A stretch of 25,762 nt of DNA from Gammaproteobacteria bacterium. Lineage in GTDB: Bacteria > Pseudomonadota > Gammaproteobacteria > Granulosicoccales > Granulosicoccaceae. Location of the stretch: positions 1 to 25,762 of the forward strand of contig JAGRHW010000006.1 of the NCBI GenBank assembly GCA_020444765.1, written 5' to 3'. The first letter of the stretch is position 1; each line of letters opens with the position of its first letter. The position numbers and the translations under genes are program-made. The notes beneath the pieces were generated by a model. The model was given only the letters and a program-made list of their open reading frames with translations, made no database searches and was not told the origin of the DNA. This document shows, in pieces, positions 1-8,201 of the stretch.

Positions 1-656
1 GGGAAAATGTTTCACAAATCGGCCAGATGCTGGACCTTTCCGTCCAGCTGGGCGCGGATTTCGTCGAACTCGCCACGACCCAGTACTACGGCTGGGCCTT
101 TCTGAACCGTGACGCATTGATGCCGAGCAGGGAACAGGTTCTTCAGGCGGAAGCGGATACCAATGAATTCCGGGAAACCCGCATGCCTGACAACATGAAG
201 GTTTACTACGTCATCCCCGATTATTTTGAAAACCGCCCGAAGCCCTGCATGAACGGCTGGGGCAGCATCTTTCTTGTTATCACACCCGATGGCACCGCCC
301 TGCCCTGTCACGCGGCGCGCCAATTGCCGGGTATCGAGTTTCCGAATGTCAGGGATTACCCGGTTGCGGATATCTGGAACAACTCCGGCGCCTTCAATCA
401 CTTCCGCGGCTATGAGTGGATGAAAGAGCCGTGCAGAAGCTGCGCGGAAAAGACCAAGGATTTTGGTGGCTGCCGATGCCAGGCGTATATGCTGACCGGT
501 GATATGTATGCCGCGGACCCGGTCTGTGAAAAGTCCCCCGATCACCGTAAAATCACTGAAGCAACGGCTTTATCCAGCCAGAGTGAGCACCATGAATCAC
601 CGCTGATCTTTCGCAATACCCGCAACTCAAAAGCCGGGCTTCACAAACACTCCTGA
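1..656 (+). CDS. pqqE: PQQ biosynthesis radical SAM protein PqqE, C-terminal part (5' end outside window)
   Basis: The reading frame is open from the left edge (codons start at base 3), so the gene begins upstream and only about 218 residues of the usual 370-390 are visible. PqqE is a cytoplasmic radical SAM enzyme that, with the PqqD chaperone, makes the first Glu-Tyr carbon-carbon crosslink in the PqqA peptide. The N-terminal CxxxCxxC radical SAM cluster is missing here. The SPASM part is seen with its cysteines in KPCMNGWG, LPCHAA, EPCRSC, GGCRCQAY and DPVC, which hold auxiliary Fe-S clusters. The family-typical TTQYYGWA segment is also present. After the last Cys there is a tail of about 40 residues that is rich in Ser and His and looks unconserved. 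It converges on the beta-propeller gene. A PQQ gene next to a PQQ enzyme supports the role of the whole locus. Confidence 0.95.
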   Translation, partial: ENVSQIGQMLDLSVQLGADFVELATTQYYGWAFLNRDALMPSREQVLQAEADTNEFRETRMPDNMKVYYVIPDYFENRPKPCMNGWGSIFLVITPDGTALPCHAARQLPGIEFPNVRDYPVADIWNNSGAFNHFRGYEWMKEPCRSCAEKTKDFGGCRCQAYMLTGDMYAADPVCEKSPDHRKITEATALSSQSEHHESPLIFRNTRNSKAGLHKHS

Positions 657-671
657 TCGTGCTTTATCGCG

Positions 672-1655
672 CTATTCCAGCAGAAAATCACCGAATGAAC
701 GGCTTCCTTCACCGGTTTCGATGGTTTCGATCAATTCGGCTTTTTCGGTATCTATCACAGACAGAGTTCCGTCAAACCAGTTCACCGCAAACAGACGCTC
801 TCCCCCGGAACTGATAGCCAGACCTTCGGGGTATTCGCCGACCTCGATATCCTTCAACCTGACCAGACGTTCGGCATCGATGACCGAAACCGTATTACCC
901 AACTGATTGGAGACATAGACTCTGTTCCTGTCCGGATGAATCACAATACAATACGGTGACTCTCCCACACTGACAGATCCGATCAAGCGGTTATCCTGCA
1001 GATCGACAACCGATACCGTATTGGACACCACATCCGCACTGTATAAACGCTGGTTTTCCGGATCGACCGCAAGCCCGAACGGATGTTCTCCGACACCGAC
1101 ACGGTCTATCACACTCAGCTTATCGAGATCGATCACGATAACTTGGTTTTTATCTCTTTCAGCAAGATATAAACGGCCTTTCCCCCTATCCAGCGCCAGA
1201 CCGGCCGGTGGTGTTTCCAGCTGCAGGGAATGCGTAACCTTGAGGGACTCAGTGTCATAAACGAGCAGCTTATTGGCATACCAGTCAGAAACAAACAGAC
1301 GGTGACCGTCAGGGTGAACCAGAATACCGACCGCCCCCTTCTCTACCGGAACACTGACAATTTCCTCTCGCAGACTGATATCTACGATCGAAATCAGCCC
1401 AAGCTCAGGCCGGCTTACATAAGCGCGATTATTGATCTTATCCAGAGAAATACCGACCGGCTTACCGGTCAGAGGTATTCTGTCGACAACGCGGGATGCC
1501 TCCAGATCAACGATGGCCAGATCCCCGCCCTGTTGATTGGTAATAAAGGCCTGCGCTGCATTGCCCGACGCACAGTAAATAAATACCAGGAAGCCAAGAA
1601 CACACTCCAGGAACCTGAACCTTGCTGAACGGATTGCTGAAAAACACCCGGACAT
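672..1655 (-). CDS. PQQ-dependent catabolism-associated YVTN beta-propeller protein
   Basis: This secreted protein of 327 residues has a hydrophobic N-terminal signal segment (about residues 12-33, cleavage likely near GNA-AQA), then about seven repeats of the YVTN/NHL type, each with a VIDL or VVDL strand and a VG(E/K).P.G(I/L) turn. Such repeats form a seven-bladed propeller. The family is repeatedly found beside PQQ-dependent alcohol oxidation genes, but its molecular role is not established; a scaffold or binding role in the periplasm is an inference. I chose the ATG at 1655, 10 bases after the stop of the upstream SRPBCC gene. A longer frame starts with TTG at 1679 and would overlap that gene by 14 bases. 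No clear Shine-Dalgarno sequence is seen at either, so translational coupling is likely. It is the last gene of the cupredoxin-mxaJ-mxaD unit. Confidence 0.85.
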   Translation of the reverse strand: MSGCFSAIRSARFRFLECVLGFLVFIYCASGNAAQAFITNQQGGDLAIVDLEASRVVDRIPLTGKPVGISLDKINNRAYVSRPELGLISIVDISLREEIVSVPVEKGAVGILVHPDGHRLFVSDWYANKLLVYDTESLKVTHSLQLETPPAGLALDRGKGRLYLAERDKNQVIVIDLDKLSVIDRVGVGEHPFGLAVDPENQRLYSADVVSNTVSVVDLQDNRLIGSVSVGESPYCIVIHPDRNRVYVSNQLGNTVSVIDAERLVRLKDIEVGEYPEGLAISSGGERLFAVNWFDGTLSVIDTEKAELIETIETGEGSRSFGDFLLE

Positions 1656-1665
1656 TGCACTATGA

Positions 1666-2199
1666 TCAATGACTCTCAAGCATCGCCTTCAGATTATCCA
1701 GCCCAAGGTTATACAGGCCCTCGACCGCCTCAATCGCCGCCTTGTCGTTCAATTCCGGCGGCGGATCGTTGTTCGGATATCCCCGGTAAAAAGCTCCTTT
1801 CCAGGAAACCACGCTGCCACCGTTACCATCATCCTTGACTGATATAGTGGAGCTGTAGTTAGAGACAGGCAAGATAGAGGTATCACCCTCGGTAATGCGG
1901 TACTTTAGTTGAAAGGTATCCGGGTCAAGAGATTTCAGCGTTTCTTCCAGGTACTTTCCTCCAACGGTCAGCTTGCGCACCGCACCTTCTTCCGTCGGCG
2001 TGCCGCTGATGATTTCGCATTTTTCCACCGGAGGCAGCCATTTATCCAGTGCCGCGAAATCGCCAACCACGGCCCATGCCTCTTCGGGACTCACGTTTAC
2101 AACCCGCTCCACCGCAACTTTCTGGCGTGAAGGACCGTGGGCATACACGAGACCCGGCAACATAAGAACCGACAATAAAACAAGAAACCTGATTTTCAT
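1666..2199 (-). CDS. mxaD: MxaD-like periplasmic SRPBCC family protein
   Basis: The protein has 177 residues. A signal peptide (MKIRFLVLL..., cleavage after VYA) is followed by a START/polyketide-cyclase-like fold with the pattern VSPEEAWAVVGDFAALDKWLP near the mature N-terminus and a Trp-containing strand, VVSWKGAFY, near the end. This matches MxaD, a periplasmic protein reported to help electron transfer between methanol dehydrogenase and cytochrome cL in methylotrophs. The ATG at 2199 has a GGGGAA ribosome site about 8 bases upstream; the longer frame to 2214 starts with TTG and contains this site, so it was rejected. It lies 41 bases downstream of mxaJ. The gene symbol rests on family and context; SRPBCC proteins are diverse. 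Confidence 0.75.
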   Translation of the reverse strand: MKIRFLVLLSVLMLPGLVYAHGPSRQKVAVERVVNVSPEEAWAVVGDFAALDKWLPPVEKCEIISGTPTEEGAVRKLTVGGKYLEETLKSLDPDTFQLKYRITEGDTSILPVSNYSSTISVKDDGNGGSVVSWKGAFYRGYPNNDPPPELNDKAAIEAVEGLYNLGLDNLKAMLESH

Positions 2200-2240
2200 G
2201 AAACAATTCCCCAAAATATAGTTGCTAATGAGAACGGTGA

Positions 2241-3131
2241 TCAGTCGTCATCATCGTCATCGGCTTTTTCTTTGTCGGCCTGCGTTTCAATCGGCTCAAT
2301 CAAAGGTACATTGTACTGAGCCAGTATTGATTTTATCTGATCACGATTGGCTTCGATCAATTGATTCAATTGATCAGCCATTTCCCCGTTCGGAAAGTGA
2401 ACCCCCATCGCAATCGCGTAATCCATAACCAAACCTTTCTGGCGATCCGATTCGATCGGCAATATGGCTATTTCCTTGTCTTTGGTGATTCTTTTAAGCT
2501 CACCCGCCAGCGGCCCCCATAATACAGCCATGTCTATCTTGCCGTTAAGCAGATCTTCACTCTCCTGCTCGCCGGGGCGCACATTCGGGTCACCAAGCTG
2601 GGCGACATAGGGCACCAGCTGATCAAGCATATTATTATCTGCAAGCCAGCGGACTCCGGGATTTCGTTCATGCATGCCAAAGCGAATCTTTCCGCGCCGC
2701 TCAGGATTCAGAGCAAGAATGTCAGCGGCGGACCCGATATCGTCAAAGCCCTGCCCCTTGACATAAACAAGCGCATACGTTGACCGGTACCAGGGTTTCG
2801 TCGGCTTGACAAGCTCATAACCGGCGGGAACGCCGATAACGACATCGCACAAACTGTTTCCGGCATCATCCTTTTTCCGCAGCGTATTACGGATAAAGCC
2901 AAGACGTTGGGGAAACCAGTAATACTTGAGCTCCATGCCCAGCTGATCGGCGAAAAGCTGGGCAACTTTGTTTTCAAAACCTTCGAGCTTCCGGTTCGAC
3001 ATCGGCATATAGTTGCCATCAGCACAAACCTTGAAGGCCCGGTCGTCACCGCCTTCAGCATATACCGGTGCCGCCAATAGTACTAATACAAGCCCGCTAA
3101 GGATTGATTTTACTATACTGTCCAGTCGCAT
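2241..3131 (-). CDS. xoxJ: Quinoprotein-associated periplasmic binding protein (MxaJ/XoxJ family) with poly-Asp tail
   Basis: The protein has 296 residues: a signal peptide (cleavage near VYA-EGG), then a family 3 solute-binding fold of the subgroup linked to quinoprotein dehydrogenases. Recognisable parts are the start of the mature domain (FKVCADGNYMPMSN, then GFENKVAQLFA), the segment LCDVVIGVP, and RSTYALVYVKGQGF. MxaJ and XoxJ are thought to bind and activate the partly folded methanol dehydrogenase rather than carry a nutrient. The C-terminus ends in six Asp codons just before the stop, after an acidic linker. The ATG at 3131 is preceded by GGGGGCG five bases upstream; an alternative ATG at 3143 has no such site. 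It follows the cupredoxin gene by about 20 bases. Whether to call it mxaJ or xoxJ cannot be settled here; xoxJ is chosen because the enzyme upstream is XoxF-like. Confidence 0.85.
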   Translation of the reverse strand: MRLDSIVKSILSGLVLVLLAAPVYAEGGDDRAFKVCADGNYMPMSNRKLEGFENKVAQLFADQLGMELKYYWFPQRLGFIRNTLRKKDDAGNSLCDVVIGVPAGYELVKPTKPWYRSTYALVYVKGQGFDDIGSAADILALNPERRGKIRFGMHERNPGVRWLADNNMLDQLVPYVAQLGDPNVRPGEQESEDLLNGKIDMAVLWGPLAGELKRITKDKEIAILPIESDRQKGLVMDYAIAMGVHFPNGEMADQLNQLIEANRDQIKSILAQYNVPLIEPIETQADKEKADDDDDD

Positions 3132-3153
3132 CAGCGCCCCCATTCAGACAAGC

Positions 3154-3606
3154 TTATAGTACGCCCCGTTCTTCCATTTCCTTGCGCAGTTTTTTTATCA
3201 ACCCCTTGGCAGGTTTAAGAGCGCCATCCGTCTCGATAACCTCCATATAAGCATCCAGAATTTCAGCGGCATTCTCGGGTGAACCGATGACAATACCGCC
3301 TCCCATTCTCGCCCCCCAGTGAGGCGTGCATTTGTACATATGTATACCGGACTGCTCAACAACGGTATAGGTGTAGGTCTCACCGATCGGAGACAGCATT
3401 TTCTCGGCATCAGCCGGCATCATACTCTCGATGGATTCCACCATATGAGCGGGCATATTAGTCCAGGTTATTGTGTCGCCAGGTTGGGCAAATACAAATA
3501 ATGGCTCGAACACCAGCCCGACAGCTTTGATGACATGCTCCTCGGCTTTTAGCTGATGCGAGACCAGAAAAAAAACCATGGCGGCCAATGACACTACTTT
3601 TTTCAT
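3154..3606 (-). CDS. Pseudoazurin-like cupredoxin (periplasmic blue copper protein)
   Basis: A protein of 150 residues with a signal peptide (cleavage after LKA). The type 1 copper ligands are all visible: His54 in NMPAHMVES, then Cys93, His96 and Met101 in KCTPHWGARM, the C-x2-H-x4-M spacing of pseudoazurin. A C-terminal extension of about 40 residues is predicted to be helical, again as in pseudoazurin. Such proteins pass single electrons between periplasmic enzymes. The gene sits where xoxG/mxaG, the cytochrome cL gene, often lies between the dehydrogenase and xoxJ/mxaJ, so it may accept electrons from the PQQ enzyme; this is an inference. The start has a strong site (GAGGATGAGGAAG) directly upstream. 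It begins a new transcription unit after the xoxF terminator. Confidence 0.9.
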   Translation of the reverse strand: MKKVVSLAAMVFFLVSHQLKAEEHVIKAVGLVFEPLFVFAQPGDTITWTNMPAHMVESIESMMPADAEKMLSPIGETYTYTVVEQSGIHMYKCTPHWGARMGGGIVIGSPENAAEILDAYMEVIETDGALKPAKGLIKKLRKEMEERGVL

Positions 3607-3947
3607 ACTTCCTCATCCTCGATATTGCTATTAACAGTATTATGCAAGCCATAATAATCAAGCCTGCTTTTTGAAACAAAGGAAAATGTCCTGTATTTAT
3701 AACTGGTACATATGCCCCGGATACTTCAGTTTTGCAACCTCAGGCACCTTGCCTGAAATCGAAAAAATATTAAAAAATCCGCGTAACTATCTGACACAGA
3801 AAACATCACGATTTCAGCAGTCATCGCAATAGAATCACTGTAGACACGCGTATTCAGGTGATAAAAAAGGCCCGAAGAACTCGGGCCGTAGAGTCGATAA
3901 TCCTGCTTCTATATTATTGCTTTATTCTCTCAAGGGAAGGAGAGAGG
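3607..3947. other. Intergenic region between xoxF and the cupredoxin unit
   Basis: These 341 bases have no supported gene. They contain the xoxF terminator (3862-3887) and, nearer the cupredoxin, AT-rich sequence that should hold a promoter on the minus strand. I could not pick a convincing -35/-10 or -24/-12 pair. The short frame at 3458-3679 reaches into it but is a shadow of the cupredoxin gene. Confidence 0.6.
3862..3887 (-). terminator. Rho-independent terminator of xoxF
   Basis: On the minus strand a perfect 7-bp stem, GGCCCGA / TCGGGCC with a 5-base loop GTTCT, is followed directly by six T residues. It lies about 60 bases after the xoxF stop and separates xoxF from the cupredoxin unit, so the two may be expressed at different levels. 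Confidence 0.9.
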
Positions 3948-5750
3948 CTAGTTTGGCAAAGCAAAGACTGTCATGGTGCCGCCAAGCTGCGTATAGCTTG
4001 AAAGCTTTCTGTACGCACCTACTGCACCCAGACCATCTGTGTCGTTTTCAAGTCCGGCCGCCATACCGATACCGGCCCAGCCACCTACACCGGAAAGCAC
4101 ACCGACATACTGCTTACCATCGTACTCCCAGGTATTCACATTACCGATAATGCCGGAAGGCGTTTTAAAGCGGTACAGCTCTTTGCCTGTTTCAGCATCC
4201 ACGGCTTTTAAATAACCCTCCAGTGTGCCGTAGAAAACGATGTCACCATCGGTTGAAAGTGCACCACTCCAGACAGAAAAGCGCTCCGGAATCGACCATT
4301 TGATTTTGCCGTTGATGTTGTCCCAGGCAATGAAGTTACCAAGATTATGAGTACCGTCTCCGGTGACCTTGCCTGCCGGGAACATGCTCAATGTTGCACC
4401 GACATAAGGCTGACCCGCAACGTATTCAACTTCAAACGGTTCATAGTTCATGCAAACGTGATTGGTCGGCACGTAAAAGGTCTTGGTTTTGGGCGAGTAG
4501 GACGCCGGTTGCTGATCCTTGCTGCCGAGGGCTGCAGGGCATACGTTTTCTGTGTTGACATCCTCCCCGTTGAGGTGAGTACTGTACTCGGCAACCACCT
4601 GCGGACGACCGGTTTCCATATCAACATGGGTGGCCCAGTTAACGGCCGGGTCGTATTTTTCCGCGAGCAGAAGCTCACCGTTAATCCTGTCGAGCGTATA
4701 GGCAAAGCCGTTGCGATCGAAATGAGTCAGCAGCTTTCTTTCACTACCGTTGAACTCCTGCTCGGTCAGGATCATTTCATTGATACCATCAAAATCCCAC
4801 TCGTCATGAGGCGTCATTTGATAGAGCCAGCGGGCCATGCCGGTATCCGCATCGCGTGCCATGATGGTCATGGTCCACTTGTTATCGCCGGGACGAACAA
4901 CCGGATTCCAGGTGGACGGATTACCGGTACCGTAGTAAATCAGGTTTTCATCCGGATCGAAGGTGTACCAGCCCCAGGTTGTGCCACCACCGATTTTCCA
5001 CTGGTCGCCTTTCCAGGTGCTCAGACTTGAGTCTTTGCCGACCGGCTTGAGCATGCTTGTAGTTTTTTCCGGATCGACCAGCATTTCGTCATCCGGTCCG
5101 GTGCTGAAAGCCTTCCAAGCCAGGCTGCCGTCTTTTATGTGATAGGCCGCGACAAAACCGCGCACGCCATATTCCCCGCCACTGATGCCGGTATAGACCT
5201 TGTCACCATACACGACCGGAGCGTTGGTGTTGGTCTCGCCGACCTTCGGATCACCGTTTTTCACACTCCAGACCACTTCGCCGGTTTTGGCATCCAGCGC
5301 TACCAGCGTTGTATCGGCCTGCTGCAGAAATATTTTTCCATCAGCATACGCCAGACCACGGTTTACCGTATCGCAGCACATCACCGGTATGGTTTCTTCG
5401 CCATTCTGTTTCGGCTCGTACATCCAGTTGAGAAACTGATCTTTCAGATTCATGGAAAAGACTTTGTTGGGAAACGCCGAGTGAACATACAAGGTATCAC
5501 CCACTACCAGCGGACCTCCTTCATGACCGCGCAGAACACCTGTCGAAAAAGTGTAAGCGACTTGCAGATTGCCAACATTATCCTTGTTGATCTGATTCAG
5601 CTGGCTGTATCTTTGCCCGGCATAGTTACCCCCCCAAATTGCCCAGTTTGCAGGATTGCTGATCGCCTCCTTCACACTGTCATTCGCTGTGCCGATTGCA
5701 GGCAGCGCTATCGCTGCAGCAACCGTCAGCACGGTTATATATTTTTTCAT
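3948..5750 (-). CDS. xoxF: Lanthanide-type PQQ methanol dehydrogenase (XoxF-like)
   Basis: This 600-residue periplasmic quinoprotein oxidises methanol and similar primary alcohols. A signal peptide (residues 1-22) precedes an eight-bladed PQQ propeller. Visible features are the vicinal disulfide Cys125-Cys126 ([11 protein letters not shown]), metal ligands Glu193 (SGGEYGVRG) and Asn277 ([11 protein letters not shown]), catalytic Asp319 followed by Asp321 in [12 protein letters not shown], and Arg346 ([12 protein letters not shown]). The second Asp, two residues after the catalytic one, is the mark of lanthanide enzymes; calcium-type MxaF has Ala there. The C-terminal [19 protein letters not shown] resembles MxaF/XoxF rather than ethanol dehydrogenase ExaA. 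The ATG at 5750 has GGGGAAAGAA just upstream and begins a normal signal peptide. An in-frame ATG at 5783 also has a strong site (GGGGAGGAAAG) and would add 11 residues. The gene is monocistronic by its terminator. The XoxF clade cannot be assigned from sequence reading alone. Confidence 0.93.
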   Translation of the reverse strand: MKKYITVLTVAAAIALPAIGTANDSVKEAISNPANWAIWGGNYAGQRYSQLNQINKDNVGNLQVAYTFSTGVLRGHEGGPLVVGDTLYVHSAFPNKVFSMNLKDQFLNWMYEPKQNGEETIPVMCCDTVNRGLAYADGKIFLQQADTTLVALDAKTGEVVWSVKNGDPKVGETNTNAPVVYGDKVYTGISGGEYGVRGFVAAYHIKDGSLAWKAFSTGPDDEMLVDPEKTTSMLKPVGKDSSLSTWKGDQWKIGGGTTWGWYTFDPDENLIYYGTGNPSTWNPVVRPGDNKWTMTIMARDADTGMARWLYQMTPHDEWDFDGINEMILTEQEFNGSERKLLTHFDRNGFAYTLDRINGELLLAEKYDPAVNWATHVDMETGRPQVVAEYSTHLNGEDVNTENVCPAALGSKDQQPASYSPKTKTFYVPTNHVCMNYEPFEVEYVAGQPYVGATLSMFPAGKVTGDGTHNLGNFIAWDNINGKIKWSIPERFSVWSGALSTDGDIVFYGTLEGYLKAVDAETGKELYRFKTPSGIIGNVNTWEYDGKQYVGVLSGVGGWAGIGMAAGLENDTDGLGAVGAYRKLSSYTQLGGTMTVFALPN

Positions 5751-6221
5751 TTCTTTCCCCACTTCTAATGTTTGTATATGCATAAATACTTTCCTCCCCT
5801 TGGCAGTTTTTTCCCTGAAGAAAAGACCACCGATAGACCAATCAGCAAGTTGCATACCGAAGAAATCGACACGCTGAAAATATTTATTCTGGGAAGATTT
5901 TCAGGCCTTAGCAGGAAGTTTTCCCGACCTTTGAAGGCTTTTGTTTGAAATGAAATATTATAATTGAATCATAGCCTTAGCGGTTTCCATAAAAATCATA
6001 GCCGCTTAATGACCATACTTGATAAATATATAACTTTATTCAAAGATACTTATGGATTGCTCAGTTCCAAAATTTTTTTTGCACAGCCACACGTCCATTA
6101 GTGAAACAAAAAAATTCCGAACTGTTTCGATCTGACACAGCCCACGAACCTCTGAAGGATTACCGCTCTCTATCAACAAATCAGCGGCTTACAATCACGA
6201 CCAGATCGGGAATACAACATC
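5751..6221. other. Divergent promoter region of xoxF and the zinc hydrolase gene
   Basis: These 471 bases are AT-rich, especially 5940-6120, and carry no supported gene. They hold the xoxF leader with two ribosome sites (GGGGAAAGAA next to 5750 and GGGGAGGAAAG near 5789-5800) and a possible sigma-54 element at 5844-5859 on the minus strand. On the plus strand TTGATA near 6019 could be a -35 box but has no good -10 at the right distance. The plus-strand frame at 6101-6328 is a shadow. Confidence 0.55.
5844..5859 (-). promoter_or_regulatory. Possible sigma-54 (-24/-12) promoter for xoxF
   Basis: On the minus strand the sequence CGGTATGCAACTTGCT shows GG, ten bases, then GC, with a full TTGC(T) -12 element. 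The -24 half keeps GG and one A of the TGGCAC consensus. Transcription would start near 5833, giving a leader of about 50-80 bases before the two candidate starts. The window also encodes a sigma-54 activator. The match is partial and could be chance. Confidence 0.3.
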
Positions 6222-7169
6222 ATGATATACAAGCCTGGCTCTCTTTTAAAAACACTGATATTGATTTGTTTGATTTTCCTGCCAGTCACTTTTGTTACCG
6301 CCGAAGAGAACAAATGCACTTCAAATGAAAATTATACACAAGTCGCTGATGGGATTTTTGTCCGGCAAGGCCGGGACGGCATCACGTTTGAGGACAGCAA
6401 TGTCGCCAACATCGGGTTCATCCTTGGTCAGAATTGTGTGGCCGTGATCGATACGGGAGGAAGCAAGGCGGAAGGCGAAGCACTGAAGTGTGCAATCAGG
6501 CAAATCACCGACTTGCCTGTTTGCTACGTTATCAATACCCATTTTCACCCCGACCATATCATGGGCAACATTGCCTTCAGGGATTCAGGAGCGACATTCA
6601 TCGGCCACCAAAATCTGCCCCAGGCTATCGGCCTGGCTGCCGCCACCTATAGCGGACGAGCCACGGTATACGAAGCTCGGAAGGTCAGTCCGGACGAATT
6701 GAAGATACCGTTTGTTACCGTAACCACGACCCTGTCCATCGATATCGGTAAAAGGCTACTTGAAATCACCGCCCATGATATTGCACATACCAACAATGAT
6801 CTCAGCCTTTACGATCCTGCGAGTCAAACCTTATGGTTGTCTGACCTGTTGTTCACCAGCCATACTCCGGTTCTGGCGGGCAGTCTTAACGGCTGGCTGG
6901 AAACCGTCGAGACCCTGCGTCTGAAGCATGCTGAGCGAGTCATACCAGGCCACGGCCCGGTAAGCGCAGTCTGGCCTGAGGCCGCAAATACACAGATAGA
7001 TTATCTGACCACCTTGAAAAAGCAGGTAAAAACAGCCATAGACGAAGGTGTCTCACTACTGGCCGCTCAGGAACGGCTAATGAACGACAACCCCTGGCAC
7101 TGGACACTTTACGAGGAACTTCGAAAACGGAATATTATTAATGCCTATGCGGAACTTGAGTGGGAATAA
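6222..7169 (+). CDS. Quinoprotein relay system zinc metallohydrolase (SoxH-like metallo-beta-lactamase fold)
   Basis: The protein has 315 residues: an N-terminal signal segment (residues 8-27) and a metallo-beta-lactamase fold with HFHPDH at 107-112, His189 (IAHTNND), Asp208 (LSDLLF) and His244 (IPGHGPV), i.e. a complete two-zinc site. It resembles the SoxH-related hydrolases that occur beside PQQ dehydrogenases and SoxYZ-like carriers. Related enzymes (SoxH, glyoxalase II) cleave thioester or persulfide-type bonds, so a role in releasing a group from the SoxYZ carrier encoded next is a reasonable inference; no substrate is known. The ATG at 6222 was chosen because it begins a clean signal peptide; the ribosome site (GGGA) is weak and distant. 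It is divergent from xoxF and followed by the carrier gene after 65 bases without a visible terminator. Confidence 0.85.
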   Translation: MIYKPGSLLKTLILICLIFLPVTFVTAEENKCTSNENYTQVADGIFVRQGRDGITFEDSNVANIGFILGQNCVAVIDTGGSKAEGEALKCAIRQITDLPVCYVINTHFHPDHIMGNIAFRDSGATFIGHQNLPQAIGLAAATYSGRATVYEARKVSPDELKIPFVTVTTTLSIDIGKRLLEITAHDIAHTNNDLSLYDPASQTLWLSDLLFTSHTPVLAGSLNGWLETVETLRLKHAERVIPGHGPVSAVWPEAANTQIDYLTTLKKQVKTAIDEGVSLLAAQERLMNDNPWHWTLYEELRKRNIINAYAELEWE

Positions 7170-7234
7170 CAGCACTATGATAAGGCCTGATTAAAATAAC
7201 TCATCGAACAGATCGCGCAAGCGGGAGGAACTGC

Positions 7235-8083
7235 ATGTATCACCCAACATTGAAATCACCCGGAATACTGATCCTGGCCAACTGTCTTCTGCTTCTGCTG
7301 GCACAAAGCGTGTCGGCGGCCGAACAATCGGAAGTGGGTATCTGGGAATCCTCGTTAAGAAACACCTATTTCGGTACCAGCGAAATCGAGGAGAATAATG
7401 ACATCATTCAAATTGAGGCGCCGAAGCGGGCGGAAGATCCCGCGCTCCTGCCACTCAAGATCAAAACAGGGATTCCTCAATCCGAGCAACATTATATCAA
7501 GAGCGTATCGCTGATTATCGACAGAAACCCGGATCCGCTTGCCGGCGTTTTTCATTTCACGCCGGACAATGGTAAAGCCGATCTGGAACTTCGGGTAAGA
7601 CTGGACCAATATTCCCATGTTCGCGCCATTGCGGAAATGAACGACGGAAAACTGTACATGACCAGCCGTTATGTAAAAGGCAGTGGGGGCTGTTCAGCAC
7701 CGGCGGCTGGCGATCTTGCCGCGGCCATGGCCAGACTTGGAAAAATCAAACTGCAAACCGGGGCACCTTCTGCCGACACAGATTCGCCCCTGGTATCCGC
7801 CATGCTGCGCATCAGTCATCCGAACATCACCGGCATGCAGAAAAACCAGATGACGCAGCTTTTTTATCCATCTCACTACGTCCAGGAGGTCAAGGTCAAG
7901 CTTGACGACAAGCCCATCTTTTCCGCTGAACTTGGCATTTCTATCAGTGAAAATCCGTCCTTTCTGTTCTACCTGAGCCCTGAACAGAGCGGCCGCCTGA
8001 CCGCTGAAATCAGAGACAGCGAGGATCTGACGTTCGTACATACCGAAGAGGTCAGGATCAAATCCGTAAAAGGTGCGTCCTGA
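7235..8083 (+). CDS. Quinoprotein-associated SoxYZ-like fusion carrier, copy 1
   Basis: This secreted protein of 282 residues (signal peptide to about residue 29) fuses a SoxY-like domain (about 40-160) to a SoxZ-like domain (about 185-280). The carrier cysteine is Cys153 in KGSGGCSAP, matching the GGC swinging arm of SoxY, but here the arm is internal instead of at the C-terminus. The SoxZ half shows ISHPNITGMQ and SISENPSFLF. In the Sox pathway SoxYZ carries the substrate covalently on this Cys while periplasmic enzymes act on it. This fused form is known from PQQ dehydrogenase clusters, where the carried group is unknown. A strong ribosome site (GGGAGGAA) precedes the ATG. It probably shares a transcript with the zinc hydrolase and ends before a hairpin at 8119-8154. 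Confidence 0.88.
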   Translation: MYHPTLKSPGILILANCLLLLLAQSVSAAEQSEVGIWESSLRNTYFGTSEIEENNDIIQIEAPKRAEDPALLPLKIKTGIPQSEQHYIKSVSLIIDRNPDPLAGVFHFTPDNGKADLELRVRLDQYSHVRAIAEMNDGKLYMTSRYVKGSGGCSAPAAGDLAAAMARLGKIKLQTGAPSADTDSPLVSAMLRISHPNITGMQKNQMTQLFYPSHYVQEVKVKLDDKPIFSAELGISISENPSFLFYLSPEQSGRLTAEIRDSEDLTFVHTEEVRIKSVKGAS

Positions 8084-8118
8084 CTGCAACAGCCGCATCA
8101 AGGCGGTCCGAGCCGTGT

Positions 8119-8154
8119 GACCGTTACTTCCCCGGCCTGAAGGAAGTGACGGTC
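8119..8154. terminator. Hairpin between convergent genes, possible bidirectional terminator
   Basis: A 13-bp stem (GACCGTTACTTCC with GGAAGTGACGGTC, one T-G pair) surrounds a 10-base loop. It lies between the convergent SoxYZ copy 1 and DUF302 genes. Only three T residues follow on the plus strand and there is no T run on the other strand, so it is not a textbook intrinsic terminator. Confidence 0.5.
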
Positions 8155-8201
8155 GCTTTCCGCCGTCCGGTTTCGTCTCTCCTTAAACTGCTTTCCCGGA
8201 A

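Noticed and set aside
4347..5030. Plus-strand frame opposite xoxF (227 codons)
   Set aside because: Antisense of a strongly conserved gene; translation is low-information and unlike any family.
3948..5750. Calling the quinoprotein MxaF or an ethanol dehydrogenase (ExaA)
   Set aside because: Asp321 argues against calcium MxaF, and the C-terminal region matches methanol dehydrogenases better than ExaA.
3948..5855. xoxF read from the upstream ATG at 5855
   Set aside because: That start has no ribosome site and lies within the possible promoter; two better starts lie downstream at 5783 and 5750.
6101..6328. Plus-strand frame of 75 codons upstream of the zinc hydrolase
   Set aside because: It overlaps the start of the real gene in another frame, has no signal peptide, domain or ribosome site.
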